DNA from: Chamaea fasciata
Lineage: Eukaryota > Chordata > Aves > Passeriformes > Sylviidae
Assembly (NCBI GenBank): GCA_029207755.1
Contig: JARCOQ010000006.1
Span: forward strand, 72,700,093-72,764,092
DNA: 64,000 nucleotides
Reading direction: 5' to 3'
Shown here: one piece after another, positions 1-14,480 of the stretch
Layout of the letters: every line of letters begins with the position of its first letter
Position numbering within the stretch: position 1 is the stretch's first letter
Notes under the pieces: model-generated
Seen by the model: only the letters and a program-made list of their open reading frames with translations
What the model was told of the DNA's origin: nothing
The model's database searches: none
Made by a program: the position numbers and the translations under genes

Positions 1-3000
1 AGGGCTTGAAGTATTTTTTAAACTCCTGGTTTTAATTTATACACATACTCAGAGATATGGAATGCTTTGATTCTTAATTTAGAATATTCATACCATGCTT
101 TGACTCTGGAAAACAAAGGCAGCTCACCTAGGAGCTCACAACTCGGAAGAGCTGTTTCCTTTCATTGCTGTCACCATTAGCATTTCCTATACAACAGGAG
201 CCCAAGTGTGAAGTGCAAAATTCCAAGTGTTCTGTAGAACCATTACTGAACTCAATTCTTTTTCAAGCAGAAGGAGTGGAGGATTGTCTGGCTGAAGTAA
301 GAAATGCAAGGGAAAAACTATGGTGTCTGTTCTTAAGGATATCATAGAATAACAGTGGAAGAAAGTTTGACTTCTAAGGAAATGGCCACTTTTGGAGGAT
401 AAAATAGTCCTTTATAAAGGGATCACAGCACCCTGCTAAGCACCATGATACTTGGTTTGCTGCAACCCAAAACCCTTTCTAAGTGTTAACTTACTCACTT
501 TGTAATTCTCCCTTTAGGGAAAAATAGTCCTTTCAGACCTTTTTTGACAGATGTTGAAACTTTGTCTCTGGAGGACAGAGTTGTGTACCCCAATTCAAAG
601 CAGAAACAGAGATCTCAGCTCCAGGTTGTCTCCTGTATGAGTATCAGGTGTAATCCTACAAGTTGGCAACCGCTTAGAACAGCCAAGATTTGAAGGAGTC
701 CCAGACTTTGTACAAGTGCTCATTACCCTTTTGCAAGTAATACTTGTGTTTCTGTCCTGCAGAGAGATTTTGGAGTGATATTGAGTGATCTAAACTAAAT
801 TTATGTAGAATTTGAGCTATTGTCTTCATAGTAGATGTTTTCCTGGCACTCACACAGGAAAATCCTTGTGCAAATGGGTAAATTAGCAGCACTGTTTCCA
901 TTACAGAGGGGTCTCAAGCTGAGCTGGTGAGCTCTGCACTTCCAGCACAAGTGAGGTGGGTCTGTTACCATCTTTCTTGTGACACCCTGGCAAGGAAGAG
1001 CTGTTTGAATCTGGATGTTTTTTCAAAGTTATTTGTTCCAAGTGCTTGAAAATGTGTGGAAGGCTTGGCTGTCAGCATGGAGCCCTGATACCTGATGTCT
1101 TCCCTATGAGTGTCTTGAGGGCCAAGCTATTGTGGTGAATCACAAGCCTGAAGCCAGCCAGATTTATTTCTGTCAGCCTGGAGCTCACTGCGGTTTGTTT
1201 GAACTGAAATCTGAGGGCTTCCAGTAAGGCTGGAGCAAACAGAATTCTAGGTAAGCACACGTGGAGTTCTGCTGTTTGGGGTTGGCTCTAGTGCCAAAGC
1301 CAGTGCTGTGAGCTCCACATAGACCTGGTTTCAGAGAACTGTGTGTGTGCAAGGAGCCACGGCTTGGCATCACGCCCAGTTTACTTCCACAAGTAGGAAC
1401 TAAAGATGAGATCTCCTTGTGTGGCTGGATAAAATACATATCCTGCCTTACAGCTGAGGACACATGCACAGTGTTAATCACAAATCTTCACCAAGGAACT
1501 GTTTCTAAATAAGTGGATAAGTGTTGGCCAATTGTTTATCACTTTTTTACTGCTGGTATATTTTACGGGAGACCGGATGATCGGAGCAATGCAACAGCAT
1601 TACAGGAAAATAATCACCCTTTTCCCAGCAAATGCTTGCACTCATTTTTTATTTGCTTGTTGTGACAATATGCTTGCAGAATATGACTGTTGGACCTGAA
1701 ATTGAGATTAATTTAATGATGAGATGGAGTATATTTGAAACAAATTCAGTCCGGCAGGCTATCCGGTCAGGAAGAGGAAACAATATCAAGGAACTAAGCT
1801 GAGAAAACATCTCAGATACTGAATTGTGAATATTGAGCACTCAGAAAAATTTCATATGGGCTGACGTTGGTTGTCTTTTTGCAACAAAGAGAAACTTTCT
1901 GAAGTATAAAGCTGGGTGGTACATTGACCAACAATTCCTCAGTATGAAATTCAGCTGACGCCACTTTCCCTCTCTTCTCAGTCATGCGCACTTTATAGAG
2001 TATTCCAGTCAAAATAATTGTTTCTATAAAATAAATGACTAATTGCTAAGTAAAGAATAAAGCACATTTTTTGTCACAACTTTCGTTATGGCTCTAACCA
2101 TAGAAGTATCCAATTTTTTCATTTTTATATAGATGAAACACAAATAAGCAATCTTCATGTTGCATATTCCCTTGGTCTATCTTACAAAAACGATTAGGGG
2201 CCAACTTTTCAAAAAAAAAGAATGCAAAATGCTGTCTGCTTGTAAGTTTGTGATTCATGCCTCCTGTCAAGACTAGCAAACCAGTAAAAACACTGGAATG
2301 TAAAAAAATAAGCATGATTATGTATTTCAGGAAAACAATTTTCTCAAGAATGTTTCTGGAACAAATTTTCAATGTTTAGCTATTTCTAGTTGATATTTCA
2401 GTGATGGAATGCCTACTGGCACCAATTTGTACTATGGAATTGTCCCACAGGACAATACTTTCCTCTAGTGTGTTTAAGGTGTCTTTTTCTTTGGATTCTT
2501 GTAGCAGCAAATCCTTTAGCAGCTCATTACTTAATGGAAACTAAACAAAGCTTCTTCCAGGAAAAAAAAATGTTGATCTCTATCACCCCACAGTGAACTT
2601 CTCTTCTTAAATACATAACACATGCTTTTGGAAAATATCCTCAGTTTAATCTGAACAGTGTAAACTCCAAAGACAAGACCACGTCCTCATTCATCCATCT
2701 TGCATAGCTCAAAACTCTAGACTTTCTGGGAAAAAGAAAAGGAAGCACAGAAGATACTGTTTGTGTATACAAATCTCCTTGTGTGATATGACTAGACTTT
2801 GGTCTGTCATTCCTATTAAAAACAGCCACCTACACAAATGAGGACTCAGGGGTAGGCTCTTATAAGTAGGGATCCTAGAGACCCTGGCTGACCTTCTTTG
2901 CTCTCTGCAAACAGTTATTTCTTTGGGTGTTTTTCCATTTCCTATGGAAACTCTTTCTGCTTTTTCTTGTGCAGAAAGCACAGTGCTGGCTGCTGCCTCC

Positions 3001-6000
3001 ATACATCGTGACCTTACTGCTGTGTCTGTTTCTGCCAAAGCTGCTGTTCCACAGCTTTTCCATTCCACTGGAACTACCATGACCACTAGTATTAATTGTG
3101 CCAAGAGAAGTATAGAGTGTAATTTAGGTGCAGAAGCCACAAATTTAGCAGCTGACAAGTTATTCATAGGTTTTGAAAATTGTACAGTAACCATTCTGAG
3201 CTTTGACCATGAATATCATATACCTCATGTACAATCTCAGTTTATTTGAAGCAACACTGGATCAGGAGGAAAGATGTTTATAATATTTCACTGCTGCTGT
3301 CACTTGCAGAGCTGCAGTGCACTGTTTTATTGGATCCACGCTGGAGATCCATTCTACACTGGCTTTGGCTTATGCTTTTTGCCAAAAAAAATTTGCCAGT
3401 CTTTCAGCAGGAAAACGTTTGTGCCTGGAGTTGAGCAACCATAAAAAATAATGCCATGAGTCTCATGGCACAATGAATAAAATAAAAGGACAAGTTATTT
3501 TGCAGATGTATTTTGGAAACATGCTTTCAAAATGTTTGTCCTTTCAAAGCCTTAAATTACAAATTTTTATATCTAGTCATTACTGTTCTGACTTTACACT
3601 GTAGGAAGACACCTTGCTCCTGTTGTCCTTACTGTATCAGTGAGGTATTCCCTCAGGAAAAATCTCAGCATGTGGAAAAGAAACTATTCCTGAAATTAGT
3701 GAACTCTATTTTAAACTGGCAAAGCAAGTTGCTCCTGTTTCTCCTCCAACTTAACCCGTAATTCCTGGAAGTATACAGTTCCCAGATATAAATGTAGAAA
3801 ACCTAAAATGAAAAACAGATCACTTGCCTTTTCTTTTGAGGATTGTGGAATTGCATACTTGGTGTTTATTTTATAGTTGCTGTGTAAATATAGAATATAT
3901 AGCAAAATACTGCTTAGGCCTTATGCCACGTTTGTGTTTGTGACTTGTAATCACTTGTGATTTATGGCAATATTAGATTAGACTTGGACAAAATATTGTC
4001 TACTCTAAGGAATCTGTGCTTTGAAATAGGTGAATGAATCAAGCTGTGAGAAAATGCAGAAGGTCCACTATCCAAAGTTCTGTGCTGGTTCTTGGAATTA
4101 TGTTCGGATAAGTGGAAGGCCATTTTCTCAGTACCTACAGCAAATGCTTGTTTTTTTCAGAGGAAACATTTTTCTCTCTTAACCATTTTGGGGAAAATCT
4201 TCCACAGGGCATATTTGTACTGAACAGCAAAGACAGCTCTTTCAGAGGATGTGGAAATACCAAATAAAAAAGAATATTATCCAGAAAATGGTGGCTTGTC
4301 TGGCAATGCTTTAGCCATCTGCTGAGAGTGTGAGTACTGAGCATCCAGTCTGCATATTTAATCTGCCAGAATGTAAGTTAATTGTAACTTACTGCTTTTT
4401 TCATAGCTTTCAACAATGGAAGGTGCTGAAAACTCAACTAAATTGGGTGCATTTCACATGGATTTCCTGTCTGGTCCTGTCCACTGACATAACCTAGATT
4501 CATTATTTCATAATCACTCTTGTGGCCTTGGGCACAGATTTAAAGCCATGGTCATGGGGACTAATGAGGCGTGAAAACATGGGGAAATACCATGAAAAAT
4601 TAACCAAATGGTCCACAAGGTCAATTCTGCTTTACAATTTTTGCAGCTGTTTTGTATTCCATTCTATTTGTTTGGCAGAAATCTTCCATAATCAGAATCA
4701 TTCCATAATTTTTTGATGGATGATTATCGGGTTTGGGTTATAGACTTTTTAGTATCATGGTGAACTATTTTGGATTTGTTTAAAAAGGAATATTGAATGC
4801 TGATCATGCTCAACAGATATTCCCAACAGAATAATAACTGTTTGAAACATCCAAAAGGAAAGACATTTTTCCATTAATATTTCAGTAATTTTTTCAGACC
4901 TTCATGAAAATAATCCATCTTCATGAAACAGGGGCATAGACTGCTCTTTAATATCCCAAATAGGTAATTGTGAAGTCAAGTTGTACGGAATGTTCCCTGA
5001 TAGTTGGTAAGTGAGGGACAAACTGATAGGGATATGTGCTAGAAGATCCCTTATCAATTCTAGGGCCAATTATTAGTTGCTGGCCTAAAATGCAAAGAAA
5101 AATTATTAAACCAAAAAGAATAGAAACAGCTGATATTTCAAACTTAGTGACAAAGGGGTATTAATACAGAATGAAGTCCTTGTCTGTGCTTTGTTGTCTT
5201 TGACTCAAATCCATTCTTAAGAAAGGGCATCAAACAGCTCATATTCCAGCGTTTCATCATCCCTGTAAAAATTCCAGCTGCTCTTGTTGCTGAAAGTGCA
5301 TAAACAATTTGTTGTGTAGCATGTGCAGTGTCCTGCAGCATTCAGAGTCGTGCTGGTCACACTTCCAGTGCACCATTACCTCATCCCTAGGCTTTGGGAA
5401 GTCTGTTGCTAACTCTACAAGAGTTCACCCATTGGACAGGCACATAGAGACTGTGATAGATTAACAAACAAGTATCTACAGAATTATCCCTTTCCTGCTG
5501 ATGATGAATGGCTTTTGTTTCTCCCACCACCATCCCTCCACAATGTATTTTTTTCAGAGTACACTGAAGGTGGATATGGAAGCAGTGCCATTCAGAGACC
5601 ATTACAGAGAAAAACAGGAGCTGTAAGGCTGATTAGGGCTGTTATCTTAATGCCCCCATTACCCAACAGGCATCACATTGGGAAAAAAGGTCAGACTAAT
5701 CCAAGGAAAATAATGTGAAGAGAATACTGTAGCTGTTCAGTGCTGTGGGGGTGAAGATGCACTACACTGTTCCGTGTATCCTCTGGCTCTCTACAGGACT
5801 TTCCAGCACATCCTCACGTTGCTGTGCCTCAGGTCAGGCAAGGACTGCACAAACTCCAGTGATCCCTCTCTGTTCCATCACACTTCCCAGCAGTGGCCAA
5901 AACTGGAGAAATTTAATTGAATCTCTGGAATGTCAGGTGAAAGCTAAGAAAAACCACATGGAAGCTTAATATTCTGTTACTCTGTTTATCTTTCTCAGAT

Positions 6001-7570
6001 CTTATGTTAAAACTTATGATCGCTCAGACACATCAATAGCAAAGCCAGACAAACCCCATTAAGGGTAGGGAGGATAAAGTTTTAGGACAGGCAGGAAAAT
6101 AGGGATCCAACCATGCTCCTCTTCTACATTCTCTTCAGTCACTGAGGGGGCACCAGCAACTGCCCTCAGGACTAGGCCCACTTTTAGAAAACAGAAACAA
6201 ATACAGAAGAAAAGTCATAATTTGAGCCCCATCTTATCCTTTCCCCCTTATATCCTGAAAAAAAAGAAGGAAGGAAGCATTAGAAGGAAGAAACAGCAGC
6301 AGAACTGGGGGAGTTAGAGAGGCAAAGGGACTGATACAAAAGCTATTTCTCTTTAAGAACTTGCTAAGCTGAAGCCTTGATCCCAAGAGTATCTTCAGCA
6401 GCCCTTGATTCATAAAAACCCTGATGTGGTAAATATTTCTATTCTCACCTTCCCTGATTTTCAGGGTCTGTGACTTCTTAAGGGCATTGTGATATATCAA
6501 AGTACATTGCTCTATAAAGAGTTCATGTATGTGGCTATGTGCAGCTTTTGTGGAAAAGCAGGGAGGAAACCTGAGGTGCTGGGTCACTTTCTCACCATGT
6601 TTAGTCATGTCATTCACCTACTTGTGAGCTAAATACCTTCAGGGTGTGATGACACTGACACTGCATTAGCAGCAAAAATATCGATTCCAATTATTTGCGA
6701 TGCCTGTCTGCTGTAAAAATAAGCCTCCTTTAGTAGATAATGAAAGTAGTAACTAATCCTTTTACCCAAATTTAATTTTATTGCAGAACTCTGTAGGCTT
6801 GTACTAGTTTAAATATTAAATTTCCACCTCAACAGCTTCTTTACACAGGCCAGGCCATATGTGCATCTGGTATAAATTAGCATTGCTCTGTGGATGCTGT
6901 GAGAGACAGGAAGATTTCTATCAAGCAGTGCTCAGTTCCTGTATGATTAAACATATATTATCTCAGTCATTTGGGTATTAAATGCTTTTGAATCTGGATT
7001 GCTTTCCTGCCACTCTGCTTGGAAATACTTTCAAATATATGCAGCAAAATAATGTTAGGGCAACAAAAGGATGAAGTAACCTCAGGCTGTTTTTTCAAAT
7101 AAACTTGACCCAAGCAAGTAGATTTCTCTGAGTCTGGTCAAAATGTTTTGTTTCAAAATTTAGATAGTGTAATTTTGAATGCCAGACTATGCTTGAGATT
7201 AGGTTTAACTATATTCACTAATTACTTTAGTGTCACTAAGTAACACAGTGTGATCAGTTGGCCAAAATTTCAATTACTCACACAGTTCTACTCAAGCTAT
7301 ACAAAAACTTGTTTCTTTGACATTACTTTCTCCATCTTTTATGGATTATCTGCTTAGTGGGTATAAATGGGCATTGCTCAGCTCTGACCCTGTAACTATT
7401 GGTTCTGGTCTAGAGCAATTGTTTCAATCCATAGCAAATGGAGAAAGTCCTTGTTTAGGCTTAAGTCCAAAAGGATTTTTGTATTGCCCTGGGAGAAGAT
7501 TACTGTCCAAAATGGCACAACTGTGCATATAAGATTGATGGATTTCTTGAGATCTGATTTATAACAAATT
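1..7570. other. Gene-poor AT-rich sequence
   Basis: No recognisable exon, repeat family or RNA gene. The longest open frames (161 codons minus strand at 2,709-3,194 and 108 codons plus strand at 2,923-3,249) overlap each other and show no known domain, so neither is called. This could be intergenic sequence or a long intron; the window does not tell. Confidence 0.5.
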
Positions 7571-7575
7571 CTGAA

Positions 7576-7624
7576 TTTCTGAGAAAAATGCTTTCTCAGA
7601 AAACATCTTCTGGATTTCTGAGAA
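7576..7624. promoter_or_regulatory. Inverted repeat with three STAT-type sites
   Basis: TTTCTGAGAAA at 7,576-7,586 and TTTCTCAGAAA at 7,592-7,602 form a perfect 11-bp inverted repeat with a 5-bp loop. Each arm contains a TTCNNNGAA (GAS/STAT) core, and a third TTCTGAGAA lies at 7,616-7,624. Three cores in 49 bp could be a cytokine-responsive element or a chance local duplication. Confidence 0.35.
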
Positions 7625-7629
7625 AATGT

Positions 7630-10600
7630 TGTGGAACATCCCAGTCCACACCTTTCCACTGATTGAACATCAGACACCTGAGACCCTTCAGAGCACCTTT
7701 AGTCCTTTTATTTAAGCAGTCTCTGGTACTAGTTCAGGTCTAAACTTTTCCCCTGAAATAATGAAATATAACTTTTCTAAATAAGTATTTTAAACAGACA
7801 TTATGCCACTTTTCTAAAATACTCTTTAAAATGCTGCATCTCTCCCTCTTTTGGAGTTCTAGACCTTGACTTAATCTTCTTGTGTTTTTCCTTACCGAAT
7901 ACTTAATTCTGCTTAATTTCTTGTTTTTCCAAACGTTCCTGGTGCCATAGCACATTAAGGGTTCCCTTAGCAACCCAAAAACACACTTTTCCTCAGAGCT
8001 GCATCTCCGTGGTCTAAAGCACTTAAATTATGACCTTTTAGCTACAGCTTGTTCTGAATTTAATTAAGAGCATTTTAAAATAATAATGACAAAGATTAGG
8101 GCATTCTTTGATCCGCACAAAACTGAGCAAAGGGGTCAGATCTTGAGTTTTCTGTGCCCAGATTAGCAATGAAATATTTGAATCCAGAGTTGATTTATAC
8201 ATTAAAATGTAATTGGATCCTAGGTTTGGACTTTACATTCAGTTTTGTTAAATGCTGTTTTTATTTGGGCTGGCACTATATGGATACACGAAAGCTTTAG
8301 CTGAGGACTAGCGAGTGCAATGAAATCTGTTTATATCATTCTGTATTTATTCTCTGTCACAATATTTCAGCTCTCCTGGAGTTTTACATTCCATAAGCAG
8401 AAGGATGTGTGTATGCACACACTTCAATTTGTTCAGGTTTACCCAAGCCTGACTGCAATGAAACATAAAGACAATGAGTTGACATTCGAGATCTGTTTCA
8501 CTCACTACTAACCCTTTCCAGCAGCACAGCTTGAATGCCTGCACTAAATCCTTCTCAGAACAGTCATCTCTTTCCCCCTAAATGGAACAAAAAATCCTAA
8601 GAAAAATATCTAATTGGAATAATTTACCTTAATTGATTAAAACCACAATGAGAGAGCGCAAGTAGGGCAACATAGATCTTCTTTGTGATGATAAATTCCT
8701 GAAAAGTACCTTCTCAAAACATTTTCAGTACAAAAGAAAAGTTCATGGCTTTTCTCTTTGCAAATTTGCTCAAGTTCGTAATTGGAGAACTTCACTGTGC
8801 TGGTGCCAATCTGAGATGAACTCACTAAATCCTGGTAGAACACTTGTCTTTCATTACTTCTTTTCCTCATTTTTCCTGGCCCATCATACTATTTATTTAC
8901 AACCATCTATGCATATCCTGCCCTTTCATTAGTCTTGCGCCGTTAAAGCTTAAGTACTGGGTTTGGGAAGTGCCTTCAAGCCAAATTTCAAATCACTGAT
9001 TTCAGAATGAGGTCTCATTAAACCCATAAAGTAATAAGCAACAGTTGTTTGTAAAACTTTCCAGGATGGGGAGAAGGCACCAACTATCAGATAGCTGTGA
9101 ACTACTTTCTCCTTTTTTTATCTCCTTAGTCTTGTCCTGTGTTACTAGGCAGTAAAAATTCAAAGCTCTGGATATAAATAGTGTCTGTTTTACTCCCAAA
9201 GCAAGGCAGATACATTTGTGGTGATCTCATTGTTTGAGGTGGGTAAATGTAGCTGAAAGATAAGTTTTATTACACAAAAACTACAAACCCTCCCAATATG
9301 GTTAACTTCTATCTTTGGTCCCTGTCTGTGGGCAAGCCCAGTTCGTTCAAGGCCACCAGATAAAAAAAGGTTCCTAATTTTACACATTTGGGAGCTCTTT
9401 CAAATTTGGAAGAGTTATGTACATGTGAGTGCCTATCCACACACATCTGAATCTAGAAAAACACTCCTATTTGTGACCTTTTGACTATCAAGCCTCTTAT
9501 TTCCAAGGCTGTGTGCTAAAAGCAAAAGAGCTCTGGATTTAGCCTGGGCAGATGTGCAGAGGAAATCTGCAAAAGCAAACTCTCACCTTTTCTTGAAATG
9601 CTGTTTCATTTACATGGTAGAGTAATTGAACAGACATGGAGCTGCCGCTGAAGGATTTGTGAGCTATGGAAACCTTTGAGATCCTTTCTGTAAGAAAGCT
9701 CAGTTCCCTCAGCGAGGAGAGAGGTGAGAGCTATAACTAAGAAACATAAAAATGCAAAATTAATTTCTATGAGTTAATGCTAAATGATTGTAATTAACAA
9801 AATAAAGGCCATATACAGGTCACTGAAAGTTACAACTGATACTTAGATTTGATCTTTCTGATAGCATTTACCTTGTAAATACCCCTCATATTTCTGCTGT
9901 AAATGACTTAATTTTAGAAGAATCAATTACCATTAGAGAAACCTTTTTTTTTTTTTAAACAGATAAAATTTGGTTTTGTTTTACCTTTCTGTAACAGTTT
10001 TTTCTACATGAAGTTTTTCAACATGATTGAGTGAATTTTGAGAAAACTCATTCCTTTTAGTAAAAATATCTTTGAGAACCCTATCTGGAACATAGGTTTA
10101 GGATTAGAGGAGTCAGTTGAAATAACTGAATGTACCTACTCATCTATGACAAATATGACAAATATTACTATTAAATCCTAAGTCTCTTTCTGTTTACCAT
10201 TCTTCAGCCTCCCCAGTAAATGTTTCTGTGATGTTCTGTTGCAATTTTGTTAAAAGAGGATGAATGACTCTATTAGAATAACTCTGGAGAAGAATAAACT
10301 GAACTTTTTATTGTACTTAAAAATACACAGCAAGTTACCATGGCATGGAGACAGATAAAATAAATGAAGGTTTCTAGCATTAATTCCCCAAGTCTGTTCT
10401 GGAGGCAAACAGCATTTCCAGTTTGATTCAATTTGCTGTGTATATTTCCCCGAGCTCTCTTTCATTACAATGCAGAGTGCTTCAAACATCAGAAGAGCAG
10501 TGAGGAATGCTCATCATTCTCACCCCTGTTGGTACTGGCTTTGTAGATGGAGAACTGATTATACAATCAGGATTCTTTCCTTCAGCCTGTGCTCATCTAT

Positions 10601-13600
10601 ACAGCAATGGGTTGTCAGCTCTGAAAATCAGTTCTGCTTTTGCTGTGGAACATTTAGGTCTTTAATGACACCCGAATCTGAGGATGCTTTGAACTGCTAC
10701 ACAAATGCTAAAGCAGGCCATTCCATCTCCGAGAGGATAAACTGAGATAGAACAAAAGTCAAGAAAGTTTCCAGGAGAGGAAGCAAAAAGCTGGCTGTTT
10801 ATTCCCAGCCAGATGTACTTGTCTCTTTCTCTGTATGTTTTGACTTAGTCCTGGCTCAGCTCTCTCCTTGTTTGGGGTTTGCAAGTATGAATGGATATTA
10901 TGACATGCTGTCTCCTGATGGTTCCATGTAAATAATTATGAGGATAGGAGACGTAGATGGAGTTACTCAGCCATTTGGGGTTTTAGCAGATATCCTGAAA
11001 TTTCATACCCAGACAAAACATGGCACACAGCTTAATATTGTCACTGCCTTCAATTCATCCTCCTGCATTTCTGGTGTGTACAGGGGGATTGCAGCAAACA
11101 GTTCCCAGCTGGAAAGATTATATGCGGGTGGCCATTGTGAGTGAAGGTTTAGTAAAAACAAAAGGTGCAATTCCAGTTGCTCATTGCAAAAAGAAGGAAT
11201 GAAAGGCTGTAAAATAAATATTTTAATGAATTAATACAGAAATCAAGCTGTTAATTAGGAGCTCTGCTAGATACTTGAGAGATGAATGGAGAAGCATCAC
11301 TGAACTTTAAACATCTACAGGCTCCTTCTTTACGTTCCTATAATACTCTGAAATAGAAGCACCTTCAATCAAGAAAAGTCCTGGCATACAATTATGGCCA
11401 CATCATGTGCCAGGAACTTCCAGTGGGGGCAAAAGGGACAAGAACCCCAAGAACCCCTGCAACACACCGGGTGAATTTGCACAGCCCCTACATACCCCTT
11501 TCTTCAAAAACCCTCCCTACCTGGGAAGTATTTTGATTCATGCTTCTCATGCCTCTGTGATGTAAAGAAACACCATTTTGCAGATGAGAAATCTGAGTAA
11601 TGCATGTTCACAGCCTGGTCTCCAGAGTTAGTGCAAGAGTTCAGGCTAATCTGAAGAGAATAAGGCCCATGAATATTCAGGAACTTTGCAAACTGATAGC
11701 ACGGAATAGTCCTCATGGGTTGACCTGGGAACAGGATGTTGCTCTGGTGATGTGCAGTGCTTTAATCACAATGCATTTCCACTAACGCAAAACAAACCTC
11801 AGGCCGTGATCAGAGGAAAAAAAGGCTCCTTTATTCAGCAGATTTCAAAATTTATTATGTTTATGTTTGACTGAATTATTTATCCATCTCTGGAAACTGA
11901 GGGATGACTGAAAAATAGCTCAGTGAACTGAATTCTGTGAACTTTCCATTAAACTCAGGAACATTTGGGTCGTGTTCTCACAATCCAGTTTCCCCCAAAA
12001 CTGCTTCTTGTTCCTGAAAATGAAATTGTTGAATGACAGGAAGATGACCTGAAAAGCAAATCTCAAAATTTTTCACGACAGTGTTGGCAGCAACAGGACT
12101 AGCTGTAAATGAAGGATGAATTGAAGTCAGGGGAACAAAAAACTTTTTGCCCTTCTCTCTGGGTGGCCCTGCCTCCCTCGGGTGCCGTCCCTTCAGCCAG
12201 TGTAAATGAGTGAAGTAATGAAATTAGAAGACCCTTGGCTGATTTCACAAGGGAAGAATATTGTCCACAATGGCTTCAAGTCTTCTTATTGTTTGACACA
12301 AAAAGTGTGTTCTCCGTACAGGAGTACTTCAGACCTCATGAGCTATAGAATGGTTTTCCCACAGAGGATCAGAGCTCAGTTTTACACATTTGAAATCATT
12401 ATAATAATAATTAAAAATATCACACACTGATTGCATTGCGGCAGCATGGAAAGCATGTTCTGTTACAGGGAGCAGCTGTGGATGTTGCTGTATTTTGCAC
12501 TTTCAGCACAGGTTAGTTGGATAATGTTAAATAGAAGGCATTTTGAGGCAAACCTCTGCTGATTTTACCTTGTAACTGATTCATCAGCTAAAAGAATTTT
12601 TAAAATGTGTTAATTTTTAAAGTTCACTTATACAGCTTGAATATGTTTGATTAACTCTGAAATAAAGCATCTCTGTACACAAAAGGGAACAAAAATATGC
12701 CTAGAGCATACCCAGACTTCATTTCCTATGCCTGCAGCTCAAACTTTTCCTCTAAGCAGAGCTATGTAGCTCCACAGAGTCATGTTAATAGTGTCATTAA
12801 TCTTCCCTGCAGTAATCTCTACCTCTCAGCTTTTACACATTCAGCACCTGGGGCAGATTTGACCTGACAAGTTTGTCCTTGAATCCTATCATTTACAAAG
12901 TCCACGTTAAAAAACCCCCTCATGTATTATCGGCCCTGCTGCGTTTTATCAAATAACTGCCACCAGCTCCTGCCTGAAATAGTTCATTTGCAAAGCTGTT
13001 GCCACCAAACTGTGGAAACCAACCATCAGTCAAGGGCTTGTTTTGGTCCCTTTTTCATAGTGAGAGCACATGAACTGCAGATGGAGCACTGTTTATACTT
13101 TCCCATTATCTCCGAGTGCCAGGAGCTGTCGCTGTGATGTCATTGCAAGTCGGGCAGCACAGAGAGAGGGCAGCAAGACTGGAAATATTTATTTATTGGG
13201 TTTAGGCTAGCTGGACTTGTACTATAGAAAGAACACCAAGGGGCTGGAAATGCAAAGTACATGACCTCACTTTATGTAGACCTATAGGGGAGACACCACA
13301 TAGGGGGAAAAAGTTAGATGCATCTGCTGATCAAATTGCAATTAGAAAGAGCTTCTTATTAGATTTTATGTAGCTCTATGTCAACAGGAAGTTTTGGCTG
13401 TTTGGGGTGGGGTGTATATCTGAAACCTCTGTCACAGAAATACTGGCCTTTCTGGCTGAGACAGATGTGTTCTGTCTGATTAAGATAAATAATAGAGTCC
13501 ATTCCCACCCTCAGGTGTCTACCCATCTTTGGAAGCGGTTGTTTACTGAGTGGCTTGTGTTGTGCATGAAGCAAAGCAACATTGAGAAAACGGATCATAG

Positions 13601-14310
13601 ACAGACTTTTTCACTTCCTGTAGCAGGCTTCATCCATGAATCTGTGCTTGCAGCAGGAACGCTGTAAGTCACACCACTGACTGAGACAGCCATTGGAAAA
13701 GTCTGATAACAGAGAGCTGCAGAGCACACAAGCAGTGACAAAGCAAACAAATCCAGGTTAAGGTATCACAAAAGGAACTTTGTCTGCCTGACCAGAAAAC
13801 AAGATTCTTTACAGTATTACTTCCTCATTGTCTAGCCAGTGTTTTGTGTTGCTAATTGTAAAAGCTGCAAACAAAGCCTGTGAGCCTACTGCAGTATTCT
13901 CTATTAGGCAAAGATCTCTCCAGCAATTTCTAAGAAGCTTTATATGTAACTCTGCTCTCCTATGGACAGAGTTAATTTCAGCTAAACCAGTCTCTAGTAG
14001 AAATGTGGGAATGAGGTCTTCATAGGGCCCCCCATGTAGGGAGAACAAATGTCCTTTGTTTTTATTTTAATAATGAACTTTCAAGGCATCTATGCTAAAT
14101 TATTTTGTTCTGCGGTAGTGTTTAGTGCTCAATTTCATTGCTGTCTGTAGGAAAGTGCATTATTATGTGTTTAATGGTCACTTAAGGATCACTTAAAGTT
14201 TTTATTACAGTATGCTTATTAATAGTGCACAGCTTATTTCTGGAGAGGTTCCGTTCTGCTATTCGTGTTTAAGTAATGTTTAAAAAAAATGTGAAATTTT
14301 AAAGATGTTG
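7630..14310. other. Gene-poor AT-rich sequence
   Basis: Nothing supportable beyond short homopolymers (for example T runs near 9,945) and an exon-like 40-bp interval at 13,624-13,663 described in the findings. Open frames are short and unrelated to known proteins. Confidence 0.5.
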
Positions 14311-14319
14311 GTAATATCT

Positions 14320-14480
14320 CTGAATATTTATGTTGGAAGGGATTTCAGGATGTGATTTAGTCCCATTCCTCTGCTCCAGGCAGGGCTAATGTCGACATTA
14401 GAACAGGCTGCTTGTGGCCTTTTGCAGTCATATTCTTTCCCAGCCTGTCCAGTGTCTCTCTGTTGAGCCCCAGGGAAATG
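14320..14480 (-). mobile_element. Probable degraded CR1 LINE fragment
   Basis: The stretch beginning TTGGAAGGGATTTCAGGAT and continuing through TAGTCCCATTCCTCTGCTCC, CAGGCAGGG, GAACAGGCTGC and CAGCCTGTCCAGTG resembles the reverse complement of the CR1 3' region (TTGGAAGGGACC..., AGTCCAACC..., AGCAGGTTGCC..., CAGCCTGTTCCAGTG). CR1 is the dominant bird LINE. The match is by eye and diverged, and the borders are approximate. It may extend to about 14,650. Confidence 0.5.

Noticed and set aside
8680..8800. GTGATGA followed by CTGA, snoRNA-like boxes
   Set aside because: The boxes are only a few bases apart. No second D box with a terminal stem could be found, and the region is not in a known host gene.
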